Of a stretch of DNA of 25,742 nt, positions 16,555-24,435 are shown piece after piece (the stretch's first letter is position 1; every line of letters begins with the position of its first letter). The position numbers and the translations under genes are program-made. This DNA is from Clostridia bacterium (lineage in GTDB: Bacteria; Bacillota_A; Clostridia; Oscillospirales; CAG-272), in assembly GCA_017454075.1 (NCBI GenBank), contig JAFTDQ010000128.1:1-25742 (forward strand), in the 5' to 3' direction. Under the pieces are notes generated by a model, which saw only the letters and a list, made by a program, of their open reading frames with translations, did not search any database and was not told where the DNA came from.

Positions 16555-17597
16555 GCGTGCTCCCGAGGATGAAGGTACAGGACGACGCCATGCTCGGCGG
16601 TCCCGGGAAACCGGTCTTTGCGGAGCTGATCATCTTCCTGCTGGTCTTTTTCATAATTTCGACCGCCCAGGGGCTCGTTCTCATGATCGGCGCCGTCGTT
16701 CTTTTCGCCTTAAAGCCGGAACTGCTGAGCAGATTCGTGGCGATCTACGCTGAGATCGCCGGGGCGGCGGGGAGCGGCGAAACGGGAAACCGGGGCGAGC
16801 TCATCGGCTCGCTCAACGGTATCGTCTCGGAGATCCTTCAGTCGCTCATGCTCCAGATGCTGTTTTCGACGGTCGTCATCATCGCGGGGGCGCTTATCTA
16901 CTGCCGCGCGATAGAAAAGCGGCCGTTTCGCTCAATGGGGCTGAGAAAGCCGGGAGCCGTCCCCGAATATCTCGCGGGGCTTTTTATCGGGCTCGTCATG
17001 ATGTCCCTTTCGGTCGGGATATGCATGATAAACGGCAGCATGACGCTCAGCTTCAAATCCGTCGGCGACCTTACGCTTGTTCCGTTTTTCTTCGTCGCCT
17101 ATCTGATACAGGGGATGAGCGAAGAGCTTCTCTGCCGCGGTTATCTTATGATGTCTGCTCAGAGACGTACCGGGATAATTCCGTGCGTGATCATATCAAG
17201 CTCGGTTTTCTCGCTTCTCCACGTGTCGAATCCGGGCGCCGGGCCGCTTGCACTGATAAACATTTTTATCTTCGGCGTGTTCGAGGCGCTGCTCTTCCTC
17301 AAAAGGGGGAGCATCTGGATGGCCGCCGCCGTGCACTCCATGTGGAATTTTGCCCAGGGTAATCTTTTCGGAGTCGCCGTAAGCGGCGCGGGAAACGGAG
17401 TGTCGGTATTCTCGACCGCCCTTTCCGAAAAAAGCTCCGACGCGCACTGGAACGGCGGGAGCTTCGGCTCGGAAGGCGGGCTCGCCGTCACGATAGTGCT
17501 TGCCCTCGCCATAGCCGCGGTGCTGTTCCTCCCGGCAAAAGCCGACGAGATCTCCGAGATACGGGAAACCGGATCGGACGTGACCGCCGGAAACTGA
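16551..17597 (+). CDS. CPBP family intramembrane glutamic protease
   Basis: A 348-residue polytopic membrane protein of the CPBP (CAAX protease/bacteriocin-processing, Abi) family. The three signature motifs are present: E191-E192xxxR196 in SEELLCRGYL, H224 in FSLLHVSNPG, and H262xxxN266 in HSMWNF. Strong hydrophobic segments lie on both sides. The N-terminus has a helix at about 23-50 and an extracytoplasmic loop. A further C-terminal helix (VTIVLALAIAAVLFLPA) follows the motifs. Bacterial members have roles in bacteriocin immunity, signalling or surface-protein display; the role here is unknown. It initiates at TTG inside the preceding stop (TTGA). It is the last gene of the rightward operon, and the terminator at 17652-17702 follows. 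Confidence 0.88.
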   Translation: MSVLPRMKVQDDAMLGGPGKPVFAELIIFLLVFFIISTAQGLVLMIGAVVLFALKPELLSRFVAIYAEIAGAAGSGETGNRGELIGSLNGIVSEILQSLMLQMLFSTVVIIAGALIYCRAIEKRPFRSMGLRKPGAVPEYLAGLFIGLVMMSLSVGICMINGSMTLSFKSVGDLTLVPFFFVAYLIQGMSEELLCRGYLMMSAQRRTGIIPCVIISSSVFSLLHVSNPGAGPLALINIFIFGVFEALLFLKRGSIWMAAAVHSMWNFAQGNLFGVAVSGAGNGVSVFSTALSEKSSDAHWNGGSFGSEGGLAVTIVLALAIAAVLFLPAKADEISEIRETGSDVTAGN

Positions 17598-17609
17598 AAA
17601 AAGCAATTC

Positions 17610-17980
17610 AAAAAGGATGCCCGACGCGCGGTGCTCTAAAGGACAGTCCATAAAAACCGGCTGAGGTAAGGACAATGAAGCCCTTATTTCAGCCGGTTTT
17701 TTCGTCGCATATCGCAGCAAGCAGGACGTTTGTGTGCCAAACGTCGAAAAAAGTGAAATCTTTTGCCTTGCGGCAAAAGGTGAAATCTTCGGGCTTCGCC
17801 CTCAGGTGAAATCGAACGCTTACGCGTTCGGTGAAATGAAATCCACCCACCCGCCGCCGAGGCGGATTTTACTGCCCGCAGGGCAATTTCACCGCCGCAG
17901 GCGATTTCACCCACCCTGAAAGGGTGGATTTCGTTGCCGACTGTCCTTTTATAACAGTCGGCAGACGGCATCCTTTTTTC
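17610..17980. repeat. hairpin-cluster repeat element with terminal inverted repeats; no gene
   Basis: This gene-free convergent gap has a nested structure. Outer inverted repeats are AAAAAGGATGCC (from 17610) and GGCATCCTTTTT (to about 17979). Inner ones are AAAGGACAGTC (from about 17638) and GACTGTCCTTTT (17939-17950). Between them lie short GC hairpins: GACGTTTG/CAAACGTC (17725-17745), TTTTGCC/GGCAAAA (17761-17778), GGGC/GCCC (17791-17801), CGAACGC/GCGTTCG (17813-17830), CCGCC/GGCGG (17851-17865), TGCCC/GGGCA (17873-17885), CGCC/GGCG (17893-17903), CCACCC/GGGTGG (17911-17927) and GCCGACTGT/ACAGTCGGC (17936-17962). GTGAAATC separates the left hairpins (17753, 17780, 17806) and the inverse GATTTCAC the right ones (17903 and degenerate copies). 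The whole block is therefore a palindrome centred near 17845-17870. It could be a non-autonomous mobile repeat. No transposase is present. Confidence 0.7.
17652..17702 (+). terminator. Rho-independent terminator of the tig-clp operon
   Basis: AAAAACCGGCTGA (17652-17664) pairs with TCAGCCGGTTTTT (17689-17701) and runs into T6. An inner TAAGG/CCTTA pair shortens the loop. It lies 55 bases after the last stop codon. Confidence 0.8.
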
Positions 17981-17991
17981 GTCTTTTTTGT

Positions 17992-18435
17992 TTATCCGAG
18001 CTTGTTGTAGTCCTCGCAGATAAGGTTCACGGCTTTGAACATCTTATGCAGATAGACGAACGGACCGATGACGACCGGCAGGAGAAGGATCCCGAAAAGC
18101 CAGAACTGCGATGGGGTGAGATTGTAATTTATCCCCCTGCGTTCGAGCTCGTTTCCTATCTTTACCGCCATATTGTGATTCCATATAAGGAATCCGATAC
18201 CGAGCGTGAGCGGGCCTACGACAAAAAAGATCAGACAGAAATGCATTTCCTTTCTGCCGTGGACTCCCCCAGCCCTGTTAAGCGAGTTCGTAAGCTCGGT
18301 CATCGATATTATGCCGTATACGCCGAGCGTGACTACGCTGAGCAATAAAAACTTTATGAGACTTCTGTTCGTTTTCAGTTTTTTCTCGGGAGCGGTCTTT
18401 GCCGTCGGACGGAATCTGTCGTTGTCGTTTATCAT
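17992..18435 (-). CDS. DUF4234 membrane protein
   Basis: A 147-residue protein of unknown function in the DUF4234 family. A polar N-terminus (about 25 residues, Lys-rich) precedes NRSLIKFLLLSVVTLGVYGI, the family's first membrane helix. Then come the charged loop MTELTNSLNRAGGVHGRKEMHF, a second helix (CLIFFVVGPLTLGIGFLIW), NHNMAVKIGNELERRGINY, and a third hydrophobic segment with GPFVYLHKMFKAVNLICEDYN. The frame is open 46 codons further upstream, but that would pass through the promoter at 18458-18486. The ATG at 18433-18435, with AGAGGGTG upstream, is therefore the start. It is monocistronic, convergent with the clp operon, and has no clear terminator besides hairpins of the repeat element. 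Confidence 0.85.
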   Translation of the reverse strand: MINDNDRFRPTAKTAPEKKLKTNRSLIKFLLLSVVTLGVYGIISMTELTNSLNRAGGVHGRKEMHFCLIFFVVGPLTLGIGFLIWNHNMAVKIGNELERRGINYNLTPSQFWLFGILLLPVVIGPFVYLHKMFKAVNLICEDYNKLG

Positions 18436-18457
18436 GGGTTCACCCTCTTCCTCGGAG

Positions 18458-18486
18458 AGTATAACATAATCCCGCCGGTTTGTCAA
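18458..18486 (-). promoter_or_regulatory. sigma-A promoter of the DUF4234 gene
   Basis: On the leftward strand TTGACA (18481-18486), a 17-base spacer and TATACT (18458-18463), with TG one base before the -10. The expected start is near 18451, about 16 bases before the ATG. Confidence 0.8.
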
Positions 18487-18498
18487 TTGTCTGATCGC

Positions 18499-18531
18499 TT
18501 TCGGACATATTTCCGTAAAACATGTCCGAAA
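18499..18531. repeat. inverted repeat upstream of the DUF4234 promoter
   Basis: TTTCGGACAT (18499-18508) and ATGTCCGAAA (18522-18531) form a perfect 10-bp inverted repeat around 13 bases. It starts 12 bases upstream of the -35 box. It could be an operator for a dimeric regulator or a backup terminator hairpin for the lipoprotein gene. Nothing in the sequence decides between these. Confidence 0.6.
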
Positions 18532-18565
18532 ATGAATCGCGCCCCGCATTTCTGCGGAGCGCGAT
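18528..18565 (-). terminator. terminator of the lipoprotein gene (repeat copy 1)
   Basis: Read leftward, 18565-18536 folds into a 13-bp stem with one U-G wobble and a GAAA tetraloop, followed by TTCATTTT. It lies 11 bases after the lipoprotein stop. A near-identical copy is at 19531-19560. Confidence 0.75.
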
Positions 18566-18576
18566 ATAAGCATTCT

Positions 18577-19455
18577 TTATTCTAAGTCTTCATAGACAGC
18601 GAGAGAGTATCTTTCCGAAACTGTCGCCGCTCCTCCGTTTTCGTCAGGTTTTTCCTCAATAATATCAACCTCACAAATAACTCCAACCCGACCGTTATCC
18701 ATTTTGAACAATATCGCGTTTTGTATCTCCGATTTAAGACCGGGATACTTTTCAGAAACCGATTTTTCGACAGCGTCGCGCCAGCCCGCAGTTACGTTTT
18801 TTAAGGACAAATCGTAATGCAAAAGCGACTTTTCAGAATACTCACCCACATTTTGCGCTGTCATAGATAACTGTTCTCCGGTAACAGAGCTTACCGTAAC
18901 TTCTATCATCTCCGGCGTATCAAAAACTGAAACCGTGCGGCGGAAACAAAATGAATATGACATCAGGTGATCGTCCCTTCGTACGATCATTTTATATTCA
19001 GAAGATGCCGACCCTCCTGAAATGCTGTCAAATATTTCAAGAGATATTTTTTTGCACTGTTCCTCTGAGTATACGGGGACACCTTCGGGATCCGGTTCTC
19101 CGACAGAGACCCAGTTAAAGACCCTGTCGCTGCCCTTTTCTACCGAGAAAAGATAATCGTCGCCGAGATAAACGTCAAACCATCGGCGGTCACCCATAAT
19201 CCTTCCGGTTTCAAAGTAAGTTCCTGTTTCTTTCTTTCCGTCGATTACACAGGTGAGTTTTTTGCCGACATTTTCCTCGATGTTTTCAGCAACCCAAAAA
19301 TAATCTGCGATTGGACTCCCCTTTGCATCTTCTTCAAAAACTGCTTTTAAACCGTCTGATCCTTGTGTGGGTCTGATCGGATTTGCTCTGTCCATACAAC
19401 CGAACAGTAGTGAAGCAGTCATTATTACCAACAATGTCAAACAAACCTTTTTCAT
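18577..19455 (-). CDS. predicted lipoprotein, function unknown
   Basis: A 292-residue exported lipoprotein. The signal peptide MKKVCLTLLVIMTASLLFGC ends in a lipobox (LFGC), with the lipidated cysteine at residue 20. The mature part has two regions of mixed strands and helices. The stretch from YSEEQCKKISLEIFDSI through EVTVSSVTGEQLSM is reminiscent of PepSY/YcdB-like inhibitory domains, but I do not recognise a firm family. Codon use is visibly AT-richer than all neighbours, suggesting separate ancestry. It has its own promoter (19488-19516), GAGGAGG before the ATG, and its own terminator. The unit is bounded by two copies of the same 30-base hairpin. Confidence 0.8.
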   Translation of the reverse strand: MKKVCLTLLVIMTASLLFGCMDRANPIRPTQGSDGLKAVFEEDAKGSPIADYFWVAENIEENVGKKLTCVIDGKKETGTYFETGRIMGDRRWFDVYLGDDYLFSVEKGSDRVFNWVSVGEPDPEGVPVYSEEQCKKISLEIFDSISGGSASSEYKMIVRRDDHLMSYSFCFRRTVSVFDTPEMIEVTVSSVTGEQLSMTAQNVGEYSEKSLLHYDLSLKNVTAGWRDAVEKSVSEKYPGLKSEIQNAILFKMDNGRVGVICEVDIIEEKPDENGGAATVSERYSLAVYEDLE

Positions 19456-19487
19456 GATAGTCCCTCCTCAACTGACGTTTCTTGCTC

Positions 19488-19516
19488 ATTGTACCACTTC
19501 ACTCATTTTTTGTCAA
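19488..19516 (-). promoter_or_regulatory. sigma-A promoter of the lipoprotein gene
   Basis: On the leftward strand TTGACA (19511-19516), a 17-base spacer and TACAAT (19488-19493). It starts only 14 bases after the terminator hairpin of the preceding operon. Confidence 0.8.
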
Positions 19517-19524
19517 GCCATTTT

Positions 19525-19560
19525 TAAAGAATCGCGCCCCACATTTCTGCGGAGCGCGAT
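19525..19560 (-). terminator. terminator of the surface-protein operon (repeat copy 2)
   Basis: Read leftward, 19560-19531 forms the same 13-bp GAAA-tetraloop hairpin as 18536-18565, followed by TTCTTT. It differs at one base (19541), where the leftward RNA keeps a G-U pair. It lies 11 bases after the stop of the upstream gene. Confidence 0.75.
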
Positions 19561-19571
19561 TTGATTATTTA

Positions 19572-21044
19572 TTATTTTTTCTTTTTGAAAATCGAGATCA
19601 GCGTGACAACTATTATGGCGGCGATGAGAACGCCCGCGACGATCAGTATTATCGCAACGGGATCGACCCCCTGTTTTTCCCCGCTGCGGTCAGCGCCGGT
19701 ATCGGCGTTTGTGTCGGCGGGCGCCGCCGTCCCTGCCTCCGACTCGGCGGACGTTTCGTCACCGGATTGTCCGGAAGAGCCGGTCTGCGTCGCCGTGATC
19801 GACAGATCTCTTATGCGGATACGCGTCGCGTCCTCGCCTCCGAATCCGCGGTTGAGGAGGAATATCACGAATATCTCTCTCGAGTTCAGCGCCTTCGCGG
19901 CGTCCGAAAGATCGATGGTCTCGGCGTCACCGAGGAACTTCACCTCCGCCTGATCTGTCGAGGTCAGAAGCTTCGTGCAGCTCTTCGACTCGAAATCATA
20001 GGCGCCGCTTTGATCTATCTCGAAAGTGTCGGTGACCCATATCCCTATCTGATAATAGCAGTTGTTGCCCTGTCTCAGATAATATCTCATGTTGAGCACG
20101 AGGGAATCGATGGTCTCTCCCCTGTCGGCGCATAGGCGGTAGCAGACGTAGGGGTTGTTTATCCCGTCCCCTTCCTTTCTCACGCCGTAACGTATCGAAT
20201 CCTTCCCGCCGTCGTACGACTTGTCGGGATTCAGGTCGTAATCCGACGTGAACACGCCGTTTACCGGAGTGATGCAGTTGCGGGTGCCGTCATCGTTGAT
20301 TATCACGTTGTGGGCAAAGAACGCTTTCATGGCGCCCGGCTTTTCGGGTACCGTCGGGTCGGCCGTCAGAGGAGCGTTCTGAAGCCCCGCGTCAACCGAG
20401 AGAACGGTCACGCTGTAATCTATCGAGGGGAGCCTGACCGGCTCGTCCGAAGGCACGAATTCGCCCTCGCCGGCGGTCTTGCCCTCGAAATCGAATGAAT
20501 AGAACCTCACCCAGTCGACAAAGTCGCTGTTGTTGAGAAAATAAACGGATACGTAGACCGTCGATAGGCCCCGGGCAGCCGAGGAAAGATCCCATTTGTG
20601 GTTCATTTTCCCGAGCATGCCCTGCTTTACCGGCGCGTCGTTTTCATAATCGAAATTGCCGTCGCCGTTCACGTACAGCCCGAAGATGTTGCCCATGAGA
20701 TGACCGACCTCGTCAAGAACGTAGTCGTTAATACTCGCAAAAGATTTAAGCGTAAGCGTCGAGAAGGTCTCGCCCTCCGGCGCGTCGAGCTTATAGATTA
20801 TATACGACGGCTTTTTGTTCTCCGCCGCGGCGAGGATGTTGCCCTCCGCGTTGAATTCGGCTATCCTGACGTTTTGAAGAGCATACGCCCCGACGTCGGA
20901 AAGCGAGAGAGTCTCGCCGTCTTTCGTCGCGTCCATTACCGAGAAATCGACCGAGAGTTTTACCGTGTTTTCGGCCGATACCGGGATAACGATCGAAAAC
21001 GCCATGCAAAGGACCAGAACGAGCGCGATTGTTTTGTTTTTCAT
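19572..21044 (-). CDS. C-terminally anchored secreted beta-rich protein, function unknown
   Basis: A 490-residue surface protein. An N-terminal signal peptide (LVLVLCMAFSIVIPVSA, cleavage near residue 24) is followed by two similar-looking beta-rich modules. The first (about 27-190) ends in STVYVSVYFLNNSDFVDWVRFYSFDFEG. The second (about 205-425) ends in REIFVIFLLNRGFGGEDATRIRIRDLSI. Both resemble carbohydrate-binding beta-sandwiches. A Ser/Thr/Ala/Glu-rich linker leads to a C-terminal membrane helix (VAIILIVAGVLIAAIIVVTLISI) and KKKK. There is no LPXTG. It lies 22 bases after the 1122-residue protein gene and is probably in the same transcript. I do not recognise a named family; glycan binding is inference. 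Confidence 0.75.
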   Translation of the reverse strand: MKNKTIALVLVLCMAFSIVIPVSAENTVKLSVDFSVMDATKDGETLSLSDVGAYALQNVRIAEFNAEGNILAAAENKKPSYIIYKLDAPEGETFSTLTLKSFASINDYVLDEVGHLMGNIFGLYVNGDGNFDYENDAPVKQGMLGKMNHKWDLSSAARGLSTVYVSVYFLNNSDFVDWVRFYSFDFEGKTAGEGEFVPSDEPVRLPSIDYSVTVLSVDAGLQNAPLTADPTVPEKPGAMKAFFAHNVIINDDGTRNCITPVNGVFTSDYDLNPDKSYDGGKDSIRYGVRKEGDGINNPYVCYRLCADRGETIDSLVLNMRYYLRQGNNCYYQIGIWVTDTFEIDQSGAYDFESKSCTKLLTSTDQAEVKFLGDAETIDLSDAAKALNSREIFVIFLLNRGFGGEDATRIRIRDLSITATQTGSSGQSGDETSAESEAGTAAPADTNADTGADRSGEKQGVDPVAIILIVAGVLIAAIIVVTLISIFKKKK

Positions 21045-21066
21045 TTTATTGTTTCCTTTCGGTCTT

Positions 21067-24000
21067 TTATCCTTCTTTTACGGTCAGAATGCGTTGATAT
21101 TCTCCGTAAAATTCCGGGCAATAGGTTATCGTGATCTTTCTTCCTGAACGGAAAAGCGAACAGAGCTGAGCGTCGGTAAGGGCGCGGGCTCTCACTTTTT
21201 CGTTCCCGTCAAGCGAGATCTCCGTGGTATACGCCTGATATTCTATCTCGAATACCGCGCCGTCCTCAAATTCTATCAGACCGTTCGTCGAATCCCGCTT
21301 TCCGAGGTCCGGGGGCGTGAACGACCTGATGACTCCCGTCTTTACGCCGTAAACGGACTCGCAGGAGACGAGCTTTCCGTTTTCGTCAAAGGCAAGTTTC
21401 GCGTAATCCCCGGCGACGGGACCCTGATTTGCCGTTTCGTCGGAGCCGTCGGCGCGTCTTTTGAAGATCGACTGATCGCCTCCCGCCATGACGTCGATCG
21501 GGAAATATCTCGATACTGCGGGATCCTGGACTATCAGGCGAATGACGCCGTTCGAATAGCTCTTTACCCTTCCCTCGACCTCGCTGACGCTGAGTTTTCT
21601 TTCAAACTCCGCGGTCACTCTCACGGTCAGACTTCCGTCCGATGCGGTCTCAAGATCGCCGTCCGGGGATTTGTTCAGCGAATATTCGTTCCATCCGACG
21701 TTTGTCAGAACGTATTTTCCCTTTTCGAGCGACGTGAAGGTGACGTCCATAACGCGGCTCTGTTCGGAATACTGATACGTTGAGAAAACCGAGAATGCGG
21801 CTGAATCAGACGTCAGGCTCTTTATCGTCACGCTTCCCGTAAAGCTGTTTCTGGACAGTTTCACGGATACCGGGAGGTCGCCGAGCCGGCCGCCGCCCTT
21901 TATCGCGAAATTGGCGGGCAGCAGGCGGGAAATCTCCCTCGATACGAGGCGAAGCGCGTCTGACGGGAGCCCTTTTTCATTGAGTGCCGAGGCCTCTGCC
22001 GACACTCCGTCCTCCGACCCCTTCTTTTCGACGTAGGCGTCGATGAGGCGGTTCGCCTCCTCCCGCTTCGCCGTCCAGAGGTTCATGACGCGCGCCTGGA
22101 GCTTTGTGAAGGTAACGCCGTTTTTCTGTCCCGTCTTATCGGAGTAAGCGCGGCAGACCTTGACGGCTTTGACGAGAGTCGCGGAAGCTTCCGAGCCCTC
22201 GAAGGATATCTTTATGAGATAACCGTCTCTGCCCTTCGTCTCTTTTGTGAGATCGTAACGCTCGACGCTGTATCTGTTGAAGCTGTTGGACTGAGAACGG
22301 TCGTATCTGAACGTCGCGACGAGCCCGAGCGACGCCTCGTCGGGTCCGCCGTAGATTTTTATCCTGTTCGTTCCGAGGGAATACGCCTCGAGATCGACGT
22401 ATATGCCGTTATCCCATTTTTCGTCCGACGAAACGCGGTAAACGACGTATCCCTCCCCGTTCGAGGCGGGGAGAAGCGTCCCGTCCGAAAGATCCGTGCG
22501 GACGTTTTTATGATCGATAACTCCGAATTTTTCGGTAAGAAGGTCCTTTTCGGCTATATCGCGGTTATAATCGACCCACAGCAGACTTTCGTCGTAATGA
22601 ACTGGCGCCGTCGCCTTTTCGCCCGGGAGGTCCCTGTCGAGCGCAGCGAGTTTTGAGGCCGTGCGATAGCTCCTCTCGTCGTTGAAGAGCGTGATGAAAT
22701 CGACTCCCGCCTCATAGAGCTTTGACACGGAGTTTGCAAAAACGTCCGAGGCGTTGAGGGACGACATTTCGAAATTGCAGTTTCCGGTTTTGCCGTAAGC
22801 CACCCTGTACTGATAAAATCTTATATCGTCGATAAGGGCGAACTCCTCGCTTGCCTCGTAAAAGCCGGTCCCTATCCCGGATTTCCATCCGGATATGCGG
22901 AGATCTCCGTGCGAAGGGGTCTGATCGACCCACTGGACGGTATGCGAGAAGATGTTGTTCATCATCTGGCTCGACGGATAGGTCACTTTCCCGTTGTCGA
23001 CGACTATCGGGTCGGTCCCGTAAGCCGCCTGATACGTGTCGGCGAGCGACTGAACGTACCTCGCCTGATACTCGTTCATCCACTTCTTTTCTTCGTACGA
23101 AAGACCGTCCGTCGGATCGAGAGCGACGCCGTCGGCCTTTGCAGCGGCGATCACCGCCGCGTTGAAATCGCCTCCGTCGATAACTCCCATCGTGTAGAAC
23201 GACGCCTGCGGAAGCGGACCTTTATATACAACGCTGTGCTCGATAAGGGTATTTACACCGAGAGCGTAGTTTCCCGACGCAATCGAATTGTTCAGATACC
23301 CCGTCACGTATCTCCACATATCGGAAATACGCGTTTTCTGCGCGCCGAGCAGCGTCGGCTCCCCCCATGATTCCCACGGGGTGCTCCCGTATGCGTTCGG
23401 GGTGGAATCCACCCACTCGCCCGTGCGGCTGTTATAAAGGACCTGTCCGTATTTTACGTCTGAGAACGAACCGCCGCGGCCGTCGGTGATATCGTACGGC
23501 GCTCCCCAGCTGAGCGACGGCATGAGCTGAAGCGGCAATTTGTTTTTCGCGGCGATGGAGATCATTCCCGTAAGCTTTTCAAGTATTTCGGAATCGCTGA
23601 AACCGAAATAGCTGAGCTTGAACATCAGACCGAGGTCGAAATTGTCGTACGACGCACCCGAAAAATCGTTTATGTGCGTCTGCGCCAGGTCGGTGGAATC
23701 CGAACTGTGCAGATAAAACATGAGTTTTCCGTCGACTCCCTGATCCTTCGCCTTTTCAAAGAAGTCGGCGTAGGCGGCGACCTCGTAAATCGAAAAAACG
23801 TTATCCGTATCGCTGACGATCTTCAGCTTCACGTTCCCGGGATCGGATATCTCCGAATTCAGCACCGCGAAGAAATAGTGATTCGGGGACGAGGAGATCT
23901 GCTCGTACGTGCGGTAATATACTTCTTTTCCGTCAACGAAAACGGTATAGGCGAAGGATTCGAGGTTTGCCTGATGCACCTCCGACACTTCGAACAGAAC

Positions 24001-24435
24001 GTAGTCGTCCTTCTCCGATCTGCCCGGCGCCATCGTCCATTCGGCCGTTGATCCCTTTCCTTCAAACGAGATGACGCTGTATCCCTTTTCAAGGGTCCCC
24101 GTCTTTGTGACGGCGGAACGCGAGGACGCCTTCCCCGTCAGGACGAGGGAATGCTCTTTTTCCGAATTGCCGTCCCCTATTTCAAGTCTGTCTGAGATAA
24201 GCGCCGTCCCGGACGGCGGATCTGTTTTTATTTCTGATTCGCTCATATTTCCGTATTCTCCCGATGTCTCGGTATTGTTTCCTTCCGTTCCGACAGTCGT
24301 TCCCGCGGAAGTGTCGCTTCCCGGGCCATGCTGAGGTCTTCTTGATATCATGACCACGCCGATCAGTATCAGCGCGACCGCGAGAACAAGACATACCGCA
24401 AGCGCCGCGAGTTTTATGCTTTTCCGTTTATCCAA
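21067..24435 (-). CDS. large N-terminally anchored extracellular protein, possible glycoside-hydrolase-like
   Basis: A 1122-residue protein. A basic start and one helix (LAALAVCLVLAVALILIGVVMI) anchor it, followed by a Gly/Ser/Thr/Glu linker to about residue 85. A beta-sandwich-like region (about 85-225) comes next. An alpha/beta region (about 235-600) rich in Trp/Tyr/Asp follows (LQLMPSLSWGAPYDITDG, GVNTLIEHSVVYKG, VDFITLFNDE), which looks like a TIM-barrel glycosidase. Further modules are another beta-sandwich (about 645-770), a helical piece and a C-terminal beta region ending in ITYCPEFYGEYQRI. The last ~430 residues are homologous to the gene upstream. I cannot name the family or catalytic residues. 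It initiates at TTG with GAGAGG 5 bases upstream, and the start overlaps the upstream stop by 8 bases. Confidence 0.7.
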   Translation of the reverse strand: MDKRKSIKLAALAVCLVLAVALILIGVVMISRRPQHGPGSDTSAGTTVGTEGNNTETSGEYGNMSESEIKTDPPSGTALISDRLEIGDGNSEKEHSLVLTGKASSRSAVTKTGTLEKGYSVISFEGKGSTAEWTMAPGRSEKDDYVLFEVSEVHQANLESFAYTVFVDGKEVYYRTYEQISSSPNHYFFAVLNSEISDPGNVKLKIVSDTDNVFSIYEVAAYADFFEKAKDQGVDGKLMFYLHSSDSTDLAQTHINDFSGASYDNFDLGLMFKLSYFGFSDSEILEKLTGMISIAAKNKLPLQLMPSLSWGAPYDITDGRGGSFSDVKYGQVLYNSRTGEWVDSTPNAYGSTPWESWGEPTLLGAQKTRISDMWRYVTGYLNNSIASGNYALGVNTLIEHSVVYKGPLPQASFYTMGVIDGGDFNAAVIAAAKADGVALDPTDGLSYEEKKWMNEYQARYVQSLADTYQAAYGTDPIVVDNGKVTYPSSQMMNNIFSHTVQWVDQTPSHGDLRISGWKSGIGTGFYEASEEFALIDDIRFYQYRVAYGKTGNCNFEMSSLNASDVFANSVSKLYEAGVDFITLFNDERSYRTASKLAALDRDLPGEKATAPVHYDESLLWVDYNRDIAEKDLLTEKFGVIDHKNVRTDLSDGTLLPASNGEGYVVYRVSSDEKWDNGIYVDLEAYSLGTNRIKIYGGPDEASLGLVATFRYDRSQSNSFNRYSVERYDLTKETKGRDGYLIKISFEGSEASATLVKAVKVCRAYSDKTGQKNGVTFTKLQARVMNLWTAKREEANRLIDAYVEKKGSEDGVSAEASALNEKGLPSDALRLVSREISRLLPANFAIKGGGRLGDLPVSVKLSRNSFTGSVTIKSLTSDSAAFSVFSTYQYSEQSRVMDVTFTSLEKGKYVLTNVGWNEYSLNKSPDGDLETASDGSLTVRVTAEFERKLSVSEVEGRVKSYSNGVIRLIVQDPAVSRYFPIDVMAGGDQSIFKRRADGSDETANQGPVAGDYAKLAFDENGKLVSCESVYGVKTGVIRSFTPPDLGKRDSTNGLIEFEDGAVFEIEYQAYTTEISLDGNEKVRARALTDAQLCSLFRSGRKITITYCPEFYGEYQRILTVKEG

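Noticed and set aside
17753..17932. Regularly spaced GTGAAATC words as a CRISPR array
   Set aside because: The repeats are only 8 bases, the intervening units are self-complementary hairpins of varying length, the orientation inverts at the centre, and no cas genes are nearby.
18436..18573. Longer N-terminus for the DUF4234 protein
   Set aside because: It would need transcription starting upstream of a near-consensus promoter and would include the terminator of the neighbouring gene. The conserved part begins after residue 25 of the shorter form.
17992..19560. DUF4234 and lipoprotein genes as one operon
   Set aside because: A terminator, an inverted repeat and an independent promoter lie between them.
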